This document shows positions 1 to 6,491 of a DNA stretch of 9,588 nucleotides, piece by piece. The notes beneath the pieces are model-generated. The model searched no databases, was not told where the DNA came from, and saw only the letters and a list, made by a program, of their open reading frames with translations. Origin of the DNA: Candidatus Poseidoniia archaeon. Its GTDB lineage: Archaea > Thermoplasmatota > Poseidoniia > MGIII > CG-Epi1. The position numbers and the translations under genes are program-made. Positions within the stretch are counted from its first letter, which is position 1. Each line of letters opens with the position of its first letter. Location of the stretch: positions 1 to 9,588 of the forward strand of contig JAKURS010000034.1 of assembly GCA_022449705.1 (NCBI GenBank), written 5' to 3'.

Positions 1-950
1 TGCTGGCGCTGCAGCAGGGTCACGACGGCTCTCCGTCTACCGATGAACTGCACTTCATCCTTGTCCACCAGAATTTTGAATTGTGGTTCAAGTTGGTGAT
101 TTCGGAGCTGCGCGCGGCGCGCGACATTCTCGATCGCGACTACATTGCTGAAGAGCGCATCCCGCGCGCGGTGCATCACCTGCGGCGAATTATTGAGACC
201 TTCCGGCTGATGGCGCAGCAGTGGAAGGTGATGGAGACGCTTACGCCGCAGGACTTCCTGAACTTCCGTGACAAGCTCGGTACCGCCTCCGGCTTCGAGT
301 CGTTCCAGATGCGCGAGATGGAGGCGCTGCTGGGGCCGCAGCTGCGCGATGGTGAGCAGCGTGACCTGCCTGGCCCGACCGAAGAGCGGCCACTGGTCGC
401 CGTCGTGGGTGACTGGCTGGCGCGCACGCCCATTATGGGTTCCGCGCCGGGCGACGCGGGCGACGACACGGTCGTCACCCGCTTCATCGAGGACTACCTC
501 GCAGCGCACGCCACACTCGGCGCCGAGACGGCAGAGCGATACGGTGGCACGCCCGAAATCGAGGCGCGCTTTGCCGCTGAGGCCGAGGGCGCGCGCGAGT
601 TTCTCGCGCCCGGCGGGGGAGTGGACCGTGCCCGCGCGGGTCTGCTCTTTATCGAGTCCTACCGCGAGCTGCCACTGCTGGCGTGGCCGCGGCGACTGGT
701 CGACACGCTGGTCGAGCTGGAGCAGCAGATGGTGCTCTGGCGCTCGGCGCACGCGCGGATGGTCGAGCGCATCATCGGTCAGCGCACTGGCACCGGCGGC
801 TCGAGTGGGGTTGACTACCTCGACTCGACGACGCAGTGGCGCGTCTTCGGCGACCTCTGGGCGGTGCGCACACTCCTGATTCGGAAGGACGCGCTGCCGC
901 CGCTGGAAAACGCAGAATTCTACGGCTTCGCAGGAGGGGAAAATGGGTGA
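1..950 (+). CDS. kynA: Tryptophan 2,3-dioxygenase, 5'-truncated
   Basis: Haem dioxygenase that opens the indole ring of L-tryptophan with O2 to give N-formylkynurenine; a cytosolic tetramer in known members. The reading frame is open from base 3, so the N-terminus lies outside the window and 315 residues remain. Visible from the first codon: DEL-FILVHQ-FELWF (residues about 14-29, with the substrate-contacting His at 22), GTASGFESFQMR (93-104, with the Arg that binds the substrate carboxylate in the Xanthomonas enzyme), the proximal haem His at about 250 in HARMVERIIG, and GTGGSSG (263-269), which packs against the substrate. These blocks occur in the family order and are diagnostic. TTG at 81 lies inside the conserved FELWF block and cannot be the start. 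The stop overlaps the next gene by 8 nt, so this is the first visible gene of an operon. Seen: motifs. Known: the reaction. The full length cannot be judged. Confidence 0.96.
   Translation, partial: LALQQGHDGSPSTDELHFILVHQNFELWFKLVISELRAARDILDRDYIAEERIPRAVHHLRRIIETFRLMAQQWKVMETLTPQDFLNFRDKLGTASGFESFQMREMEALLGPQLRDGEQRDLPGPTEERPLVAVVGDWLARTPIMGSAPGDAGDDTVVTRFIEDYLAAHATLGAETAERYGGTPEIEARFAAEAEGAREFLAPGGGVDRARAGLLFIESYRELPLLAWPRRLVDTLVELEQQMVLWRSAHARMVERIIGQRTGTGGSSGVDYLDSTTQWRVFGDLWAVRTLLIRKDALPPLENAEFYGFAGGENG
932..937 (+). promoter_or_regulatory. Shine-Dalgarno AGGAGG for the SDR gene
   Basis: A perfect AGGAGG lies inside the end of the TDO gene, 5 nt before ATG 943. It fixes the start of the SDR gene and is the strongest ribosome-binding site in the window. 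Most other internal starts have weak or no such motif. Confidence 0.75.
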
Positions 951-1680
951 CCTCGCCGGGAAACGGGCGCTGGTTTGTGGCGGCACGCATGGCATAGGCG
1001 CCGCCGCCGCGGAGGCGCTGCACAATCGCGGCGCCGCTGTCACAATTCTGGCACGTTCCGCCACCGGTACCAGTGCCCTGACGTGCGACTTGGAGGACCT
1101 CGAGGCGCTGACGACCACTATAAAAGTAGAGCTGGACGCCAACGGCGCGTTCGAGGTGCTGGTCAACAACTCCGCCGGCCCTCCCGCGGGACCACTGCTC
1201 GAAGCGGCGCCAGCCGACTTCGAGAAAGCGCTGCGCCGCCATCTCTTCGCATCACACACGCTGGTGCAGCTGCTGCTGCCTGGAATGCGCGAGGCGGGCT
1301 ACGGTCGCATTATCAATATCATCTCGACCTCGGTCAGGGAGCCGATTCCGGGGCTGGGGGTCAGCAACACCGTGCGGGGCGCGATGGCGGCGTGGGCCAA
1401 GACGCTCTCCAGAGAGCTACCACCTGGCGTAACCATCAACTCCATCCTGCCGGGTTACACCTCGACACAGCGGCTGGAGGAGCTGAAGCAGACGCTGGCG
1501 GAGCAGCGTGGTGTCACGCCAACCGAGGTCGAGGCCGCGTGGCTCGCCACCGTCCCGGAGGGGCGGCTGGCGCATCCTTCGGAGCTGGGGGCAGTGATTG
1601 CGTTCCTGGCATCGCCCGAGGCGGGCTTCGTGCGCGGCGTCGCACTCCCGGTCGACGGCGGGCGGCTGTCGTCCATCTGA
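943..1680 (+). CDS. Atypical short-chain dehydrogenase/reductase lacking the YxxxK pair
   Basis: A 245-residue Rossmann-fold protein of the classical SDR length. The dinucleotide-binding glycine motif is CGGTHGIG (12-19), with Cys in place of the usual Thr. NNSAG (75-79) replaces NNAG, and the strand NIISTS supplies the expected Ser at 128. Thirteen residues later, where Tyr and Lys should stand, the sequence reads S141-NTV-R145. The C-terminal PVDGG block is intact. This resembles the SDR subgroup called 'BKR-like, imperfect catalytic tetrad' in domain databases, whose reactions are mostly unknown. The start is set by the Shine-Dalgarno at 932-937; the gene overlaps the TDO stop by 8 nt. Co-transcription suggests a role in tryptophan or aminophenol catabolism, perhaps on a semialdehyde or enamine intermediate, but this is inference. 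The product could bind NAD(P) without acting as a normal reductase. Confidence 0.9.
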   Translation: MGDLAGKRALVCGGTHGIGAAAAEALHNRGAAVTILARSATGTSALTCDLEDLEALTTTIKVELDANGAFEVLVNNSAGPPAGPLLEAAPADFEKALRRHLFASHTLVQLLLPGMREAGYGRIINIISTSVREPIPGLGVSNTVRGAMAAWAKTLSRELPPGVTINSILPGYTSTQRLEELKQTLAEQRGVTPTEVEAAWLATVPEGRLAHPSELGAVIAFLASPEAGFVRGVALPVDGGRLSSI

Positions 1681-1682
1681 GC

Positions 1683-2921
1683 ATGCAGTTCGACATTTTC
1701 CTTTCCATCTGCCACACACCGGTTGCGGGGCAATTGCCGAGCGAGGCGGAGATGTACCAGAACTTCTTTGCGCAGCTGGAGGCGGCCGATGCCTTGGGCT
1801 TTGGCACGGCATGGGTCGCGCAGGCCCATTTATCGACCGAGGTGCAGAAGCAGAACCAGCAGCCGGTGGTGCCGCACTGGGAAGGCGAAGTGGGCCTCTG
1901 CACCGATTTCTTCCAGCTGGCGCAGCTATGTTTCGCCCGCACGCAGCGCATTGAGGTCGGCAGCGCGGTGATGAGCCTGCTGACGCATGGTGGTCCGGTC
2001 GGCGTGGCGGAACGCACCGGCGCGTTCCTGGCGCTGCACGGGCTGGACCCCGCCGAGGAACGGCGGCTGCGCATCGGCTTCTCCGCCGGCCGCTTCGAGT
2101 TCATGGCGCGCCCCTATGGCATCGTACCGCGCGACACCGTGGAAGCGGCGGCGTGGCCGGCACTGCGCGGGCAGATTTTCGCCGAGGCGTGCGAAATCTT
2201 CCTGCGGCTACTCAATGGCGAGGTATTGAGCAGCGAGATGGTGCGCAAGACCGTGCTCAGCCGCGACAACTTCCGTTCCGACGAGGACTGGCAGGCGGTG
2301 CAGAACGCGGCGGTCGCACGTGATTCGCTGGCGGCAGCACCGAACGAAATTACTATTCCATGCCGTTACGAGTTCGAGGAACTAAAGATTATTCCGCAGG
2401 AGTGGCGACAGGAGCTGCTCGACCTGGTTCTCGGTAGCCACGACCCGCCGCTGCAGGTGGCGTGCAACCGCTGGCGGCCGGTGAAGACTTTCAATCTTTC
2501 CATCACGCCGCCCGCGGTAATCGACGCGACGCACGCGCGCATGCGCGGCTGCTACCACCCCGACGGTGGCCCGTGGCAGCGGCACTATATGCCGCGCACA
2601 GTGTTCGTGTTCCTGAACGAGGAGCCCGGCCTGACGGCGGGGGAACGCTCGGCTGCGGCGCGCGAGGAGGCGCAGCAGGCGCTCGGCAGTTACTGGGGGG
2701 CGCTCGAGGGAACAATCGACCCGATGAAGGTAGCCAACGCCGCTGACAACGCTGTCATTGGCAACGCCGAGGAAGTCGCAAGCCAGCTGGCAGAGCGTTT
2801 TGACTCGGGGGACTGCGTCATGGCCTGGTTCGACTTCTTCAATCACGATTCGCCGCGGGTGGTGCGCAACATGGACGCTTTCATGAACAAGGTCGCGCCA
2901 CGGGTGGAGGCTCTGAAATGA
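1683..2921 (+). CDS. LLM-class (luciferase-like) flavin-dependent monooxygenase
   Basis: A 412-residue protein of the bacterial luciferase-like TIM-barrel superfamily, which uses reduced FMN (or F420 in some members) and usually O2. Family signs in order: an N-terminal strand ending in HTP, ALGFGTAWVAQAHL (37-50), the SAVMSLLTHGGPVGVAERTGAF stretch from about 95 (the usual 'P--vAE--a' block), IGFSAGRFEFMARPYGI (131-147), a variable middle, and the C-terminal AVIGNAEEVASQLAERF (357-373). ATG 1683 is 2 nt after the SDR stop and begins the first beta strand. The same frame stays open back into the SDR gene, but only as a shadow. No clear Shine-Dalgarno is visible, so translational coupling is likely. 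No classical FAD kynurenine 3-monooxygenase is in the window, so this is a candidate for the ring hydroxylation that makes an aminophenol. The substrate cannot be read from the sequence. Confidence 0.92.
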   Translation: MQFDIFLSICHTPVAGQLPSEAEMYQNFFAQLEAADALGFGTAWVAQAHLSTEVQKQNQQPVVPHWEGEVGLCTDFFQLAQLCFARTQRIEVGSAVMSLLTHGGPVGVAERTGAFLALHGLDPAEERRLRIGFSAGRFEFMARPYGIVPRDTVEAAAWPALRGQIFAEACEIFLRLLNGEVLSSEMVRKTVLSRDNFRSDEDWQAVQNAAVARDSLAAAPNEITIPCRYEFEELKIIPQEWRQELLDLVLGSHDPPLQVACNRWRPVKTFNLSITPPAVIDATHARMRGCYHPDGGPWQRHYMPRTVFVFLNEEPGLTAGERSAAAREEAQQALGSYWGALEGTIDPMKVANAADNAVIGNAEEVASQLAERFDSGDCVMAWFDFFNHDSPRVVRNMDAFMNKVAPRVEALK

Positions 2922-4015
2922 GTCATCCCGTCGACGCTGCGGAACTTTACCCGGAGAGCCCACTGGGCGAGCTGGGGGGTGACGTTCCGACCGGGCGCGA
3001 CGTCGAGTGGGAGCCGCTCGTGGATTACCGGCGCAATGGCGTTTCGGAAACAACAATCCACGGTGCGTTGGCGTGGGCGCACGGCGACGCGGTCATCCAC
3101 AGCTTCGGTGGCAACGTGCTCTGTTACGGCCGCTCGATGATGAAGCCGCTGATGCTGAAGGTATTCACTGATGAACTGGCGGAGCTGGAGTGGGAGCAAA
3201 GGGCGATTACCGTCGCGAGCCACAATGGCACCGCTGAGCACGTACGTGCCGCGCAGTCGCTGCTGCCGCGCTCCGACTGGGGGCTGATGCAGACGCCACT
3301 CGACACGCCGCTGGTGCAGTTCGGACGGCAAGTGCGCCGCTCGCGCCGCTGGTATTCTAACTCGTCGGGGCAGCATGCGGCCATTTTGCGCGGTTGCCGT
3401 GCCAAGGGATGGAACCGCGCCGGCTACACGCTGCCGAGCCACCCGTTTTTCTTTGCGTTCATGGAACAGGTGCGTCGCTACCTCGGCCCGAAGTGGGAGC
3501 CGCTGCGAATTGCGCGCGACGGCGATGGGCTGCCTACGCTCTCGAACACGGTCAACGAGCTGGCGACCTGCTACGCCGGGCTGGCGCGCGACCGTGACGA
3601 GGACTGGATCTGGGAGGCGATGGTGCGCCATCCCGACTTGGTCGGCGGTTTCAACCGGCTCGACACCACTATCATCAAGTCCGGCCAGGGCCGCGTCATC
3701 GCCAAGGAGGGGGCCGACGGGCTGCTTGGGCTGGCGATTGACCACGACGACTATCCCGATGGGCTGGGTGTAGTAGTCAAGCTTGCGCACGGCTGGAACC
3801 CGCAAGCGGCTTGGTATGTCGCGCGTGGCATCCTGGGCGTGCTCGGAATCGAGCTGCGCAACCCCTACCCACTGCGGCGCCAGAAGGCGTTCCTGGTTCC
3901 CGGCGTCGTGCCGGAGCGCTACCTGGAAGCGCTCGAGGCCATTCCGACCTGGGATGACTGGGACCCTGACCAAGACCGCTGGTACTTCGACCCCGCCGAT
4001 TATCGGGGCGACTGA
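2918..4015 (+). CDS. Asparaginase II family amidohydrolase with altered metal site
   Basis: A 365-residue homologue of the Rhizobium etli type (AnsA/ReAV) L-asparaginase II family, with a serine-lactamase-like fold. Conserved: the Ser-x-x-Lys catalytic pair S73/K76 (GRSMMKP), the second nucleophile block ASHNG (S101), AMVRHPDLVGG (234-244), DTTIIKSGQGRVIAKEGADG (249-268) and a late HGW. In the R. etli enzyme, as I recall its structure, zinc is held by a Cys and a Lys in CSGKH and a second Cys further on. Here the first motif is SSGQH (149-153) and the second Cys position is Asp203 in DGDGLP, so all three ligands are changed. It overlaps the preceding stop as ATGA, with GGAGG 7 nt upstream. 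It probably hydrolyses an amide or related C-N bond other than asparagine. In this operon N-formylkynurenine, or an amino-muconate, is a possible substrate (inference). Confidence 0.85.
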   Translation: MSHPVDAAELYPESPLGELGGDVPTGRDVEWEPLVDYRRNGVSETTIHGALAWAHGDAVIHSFGGNVLCYGRSMMKPLMLKVFTDELAELEWEQRAITVASHNGTAEHVRAAQSLLPRSDWGLMQTPLDTPLVQFGRQVRRSRRWYSNSSGQHAAILRGCRAKGWNRAGYTLPSHPFFFAFMEQVRRYLGPKWEPLRIARDGDGLPTLSNTVNELATCYAGLARDRDEDWIWEAMVRHPDLVGGFNRLDTTIIKSGQGRVIAKEGADGLLGLAIDHDDYPDGLGVVVKLAHGWNPQAAWYVARGILGVLGIELRNPYPLRRQKAFLVPGVVPERYLEALEAIPTWDDWDPDQDRWYFDPADYRGD

Positions 4016-5451
4016 TGAGGCGGCTCACCAACCTCATCGCCGGCGAGTGGGCAGCCCCGCAAGATGGTGAATATTTCGACGACCATAATCCTGCCACCGG
4101 CGAGAAAATCGCCGAGATTCCTTTTTCGACCGCGGCCGATATCGAGGCAGCGGTCGCCGGGGCCCAGGCGGCTCAGCCGGAGTGGGGCGCACTTCCTGTG
4201 GAGGAGCGCGCGGTCTGGCTTGATCGCATTGCCAGTGCCCTGGAAGCACGCAGCGACGAAATCGCTGAACTGGAGTCGCGTGATACCGGCAAGCCGGTCG
4301 CGCTGGCGCGCGCCGTGGATGCTGCACGCAGCGTCCTGAACTTCCGTTTCTTCGCCGGGCTGGTGGGCGAGATTCCCGATGAGCAGTATAAAATGGAAGA
4401 TGCGCTGAATGTGGTGGTGCGGAAACCAGTCGGCGTTGCAGGACTGATAACGCCCTGGAACCTGCCGCTCTACTTGCTTTCCTGGAAGGTGGCACCCGCA
4501 ATCATGATGGGCAACTGTGTTGTTTGCAAGCCTTCGCGGCTGACGCCGCTGACCGCCAACTTGTTGGCCGAGGTCATCACGGAGACGGGGCTGCCGGCTG
4601 GCGTCGTGAACCTGGTCCACGGCAGCGGCTCGAAATGTGGACAGGCGCTGGTGGAGCATCCTGCAGTTGGTGCGATTTCGTTCACCGGTGGGACGTCGAC
4701 AGGACGTCGCGTCGCCGCTGGCGCCGCACCGCTGTTCAAGAAGCTTTCACTCGAATTAGGAGGCAAGAACGCCACGATTATTTGCGGTGATGCCGACCTC
4801 GAGAAGACGGTCCCCGGAGCGGCGCGTGCAGCTTTCATGAATCAGGGGCAGGTCTGTCTCTGCGGCAGCCGCCTGCTCGTCGAGCGCTCAATCTGGGACG
4901 AGTTTGTCCCGCGTTTTGTCGCGCATGTCGAGGGCATGAGTGTCGGAGATCCAGCCTCGTGCGATCTGGGAGCACTGGTCTCACAGGAACATCGCGAGAA
5001 GGTCGAGGGCTATGTCGCCCTTGCGCAGGAAGAGGGTGGCACAGTCCTGTGCGGCGGAGAACGTCCTGTACTGGAGTCCCCGTTCGACGCCGGAGCGTTC
5101 CTGAAGCCAGCCGTAATCGAAGGTTTGGCGCCCGATTCACGCTGCGCGACCGAAGAGATTTTCGGCCCGGTGGTGACCCTGCATCCGTTCGAGAACGACG
5201 ACGAGGCGCTCGCCATAGCCAACAACACCGAATATGGCTTGGCAGGGTGTGTCTTGACGCGCGACCTGGCGCGCGGTCGCCGCCTCGCCGAAGGTGTAGA
5301 GGCCGGAATGGTCTGGGTCAATTGCTGGCTGCACCGTGACCTGCGCGTTCCCTTTGGAGGAGTAAAGAACAGTGGCGTCGGTCGCGAGGGTGGTCGCTAC
5401 TCACTCGAGTTCTTCTCAGAGCCGATGAACATTTGCCTGATGGAAGCGTGA
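4015..5451 (+). CDS. amnC: 2-aminomuconate-6-semialdehyde dehydrogenase (ALDH8/AmnC-like)
   Basis: A 478-residue NAD-dependent aldehyde dehydrogenase that oxidises 2-aminomuconate-6-semialdehyde to 2-aminomuconate, the step after ring cleavage. ALDH landmarks: TPWNLP (oxyanion Asn149), KPS (172-174), FTGGTSTG (223-230), LELGG (general base Glu247), NQGQVCLC (nucleophile Cys281), EEIFGPV and PFGGVKNSGVGREGG near the C-terminus. Features typical of the aminomuconate or hydroxymuconate semialdehyde branch are the double cysteine CLCGSR after GQV, Arg residues near 105-111 in the RSVLNFRFF helix, and RDLRVPFGG followed by SLEFFSEPMNICL. It starts at ATG 4015, sharing one base with the upstream TGA, and is the last gene of the left operon; its end is 6 nt from the convergent transporter. 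2-hydroxymuconate semialdehyde dehydrogenase is the main alternative, but the linked AmnB and AmnD homologues favour the amino substrate. Confidence 0.93.
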   Translation: MRRLTNLIAGEWAAPQDGEYFDDHNPATGEKIAEIPFSTAADIEAAVAGAQAAQPEWGALPVEERAVWLDRIASALEARSDEIAELESRDTGKPVALARAVDAARSVLNFRFFAGLVGEIPDEQYKMEDALNVVVRKPVGVAGLITPWNLPLYLLSWKVAPAIMMGNCVVCKPSRLTPLTANLLAEVITETGLPAGVVNLVHGSGSKCGQALVEHPAVGAISFTGGTSTGRRVAAGAAPLFKKLSLELGGKNATIICGDADLEKTVPGAARAAFMNQGQVCLCGSRLLVERSIWDEFVPRFVAHVEGMSVGDPASCDLGALVSQEHREKVEGYVALAQEEGGTVLCGGERPVLESPFDAGAFLKPAVIEGLAPDSRCATEEIFGPVVTLHPFENDDEALAIANNTEYGLAGCVLTRDLARGRRLAEGVEAGMVWVNCWLHRDLRVPFGGVKNSGVGREGGRYSLEFFSEPMNICLMEA

Positions 5452-5457
5452 CCGGGG

Positions 5458-6399
5458 CTACTCTTCCGCCTGCTGGATGCGCCACCAGACAAAGGGCATG
5501 GTGACGAAGTACATCATGATGCCGTAAACCCCGGATGGCAGGCTGTAGACCGACAGGCCGCTCCCCTCGGCCGCCAGGATCAGGCTCCCGATGGTGATGC
5601 CGACCGTAGCGTTCTGGATGCCGGACTCGATTGCGACCGTGGTGGCGCGTTTTGTGCCCAGGTCCAGCAGCATGGCGCTGCCGTAACCAATGCCGAGCAT
5701 CAGCATGTTCAGCACCACCACGCTCGGCCCCAGCTTGGGCAGGTTCTCGACGAAAGTGTCCCACTCTGACGCCAGCGCGCCAATCACGATAATCACGAAC
5801 AGCACCCCGGCGATCAGGTTCGCCTTCGGCTCGAAACCCAGAGCAGTGTCGGCCGCTTTGGCACGAACGAGCATTCCGAGGCCGACCGGCACCGCGGTGA
5901 TGGCGAACATCGCCAGGCCGAGTGAGAGGATATCAAGGTCCGGTGCGGCGGCGCCCATGAAGTGGTCAATCGCGAAGACCACGATGAGCGGCAGCGTGAC
6001 GACGCTGGCGACGCTCACTACTGCAGTGTATGAAATTGAGAGTGCGGTATCGCCGCGCGCGAAGCGGGTGACGATGTTGGAGGTGACACCACCAGGGCAG
6101 CAGGCCAGTATCACGAGTCCCACCGCCAGTTCCCCGCTCAGCCCGAATGCCGTCGCCAGCGCGAAACCGACAATCGGCAGCACCACCATTTGGTTCAGCA
6201 GCCCCACCGCAAACACCTTTGGCTCATCGACGACCCGCTGGAAGTCGGCAATAGTAAGCCCCAGACCGAGCGAGAACATGATGAACGCCAGCGAGAGCGG
6301 CAGGACAACGTCAATCAGCACGTTGCCGCTCTCCGCCTCTTCGGCGGCGACCACGGGCGATAAGGCGAGCAGGCAGAGCAGCACAATGAGCGCGCGCAT
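5458..6399 (-). CDS. BASS-family sodium-dependent organic anion symporter
   Basis: A 313-residue integral membrane protein of the bile acid:Na+ symporter (SBF) family. About nine hydrophobic segments follow an N-terminal hydrophobic stretch ending PVVAAEEAES that looks like a cleavable signal peptide or an extra helix. The crossover motifs are clear: CCPGGVTSN (100-108) and ESGIQN (258-263). Residues aligning with sodium ligands of the Neisseria ASBT structure are all present: Q70, S107, N108, S121, T125, E258 and Q262. ATG 6399 was chosen because the hydrophobic segment begins there and a TATA-like box sits about 23 nt upstream; the frame is open to 6564, but that extension is antisense to the amnB-like gene and is not membrane-like. 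It lies alone on the minus strand between the two catabolic operons and probably imports an organic anion feeding the pathway, or exports an intermediate (inference). The substrate is unknown. Confidence 0.93.
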   Translation of the reverse strand: MRALIVLLCLLALSPVVAAEEAESGNVLIDVVLPLSLAFIMFSLGLGLTIADFQRVVDEPKVFAVGLLNQMVVLPIVGFALATAFGLSGELAVGLVILACCPGGVTSNIVTRFARGDTALSISYTAVVSVASVVTLPLIVVFAIDHFMGAAAPDLDILSLGLAMFAITAVPVGLGMLVRAKAADTALGFEPKANLIAGVLFVIIVIGALASEWDTFVENLPKLGPSVVVLNMLMLGIGYGSAMLLDLGTKRATTVAIESGIQNATVGITIGSLILAAEGSGLSVYSLPSGVYGIMMYFVTMPFVWWRIQQAEE

Positions 6400-6418
6400 G
6401 GAGTGGGATTCAGCCGGG

Positions 6419-6426
6419 TCTAAAAA
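6419..6426 (-). promoter_or_regulatory. TATA-like box for the BASS transporter
   Basis: Read on the minus strand this is TTTTTAGA, centred about 23 nt upstream of ATG 6399. Archaeal TATA boxes are centred about 26 nt before the transcription start, so transcription would begin at or next to the start codon, giving a leaderless mRNA. The match to the archaeal consensus is partial; the location and the lack of a Shine-Dalgarno are the main support. Confidence 0.45.
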
Positions 6427-6464
6427 CGGGTCAGCCAGACTCCCGTACTGCCGGACGCCGTGAC

Positions 6465-6472
6465 TTATTAAT
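6465..6472 (+). promoter_or_regulatory. TATA-like box for the amnB-like operon
   Basis: TTATTAAT is centred about 23 nt upstream of ATG 6492 within otherwise GC-rich DNA. The bases between box and start (CCGGCCGACCTGCCACCCC) have no ribosome-binding site. This matches an archaeal promoter for a leaderless transcript. Read as a bacterial -10 element it would leave a short leader and no convincing -35. Confidence 0.5.
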
Positions 6473-6491
6473 CCGGCCGACCTGCCACCCC

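Larger units (their letters stand above)
6400..6491. promoter_or_regulatory. Divergent promoter region between transporter and amnB-like gene
   Basis: This 92-nt gap is the only real intergenic region inside the cluster, and it must drive both the transporter and the right operon. AT-rich patches stand out from a GC-rich background at 6419-6426 and 6465-6472, each about the same distance from its start codon. Neither start is preceded by a purine-rich ribosome-binding site. A 5-bp inverted repeat (CCGGA at 6451-6455, TCCGG at 6472-6476) brackets the right box but could be chance. Confidence 0.7.

Noticed and set aside
81..950. TTG at 81 as the start of the TDO gene
   Set aside because: It falls inside the conserved HQ-FELWF block; the frame is open to the window edge and the upstream residues match the family, so the gene is truncated by the window.
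975..1682. Long N-terminal extension of the LLM monooxygenase frame back to 975
   Set aside because: It is an alternate frame of the SDR gene with Arg/Gly-rich, non-family sequence; ATG 1683 gives a proper LLM N-terminus.
2843..3973. 376-residue minus-strand open frame
   Set aside because: Antisense to the asparaginase-II homologue, low-complexity His/Arg/Val composition, no recognisable motif; typical of GC-rich DNA.
6451..6476. CCGGA...TCCGG inverted repeat around the right TATA-like box as an operator
   Set aside because: Only 5 bp per arm in GC-rich DNA, no second copy seen near the other promoter; chance is likely.
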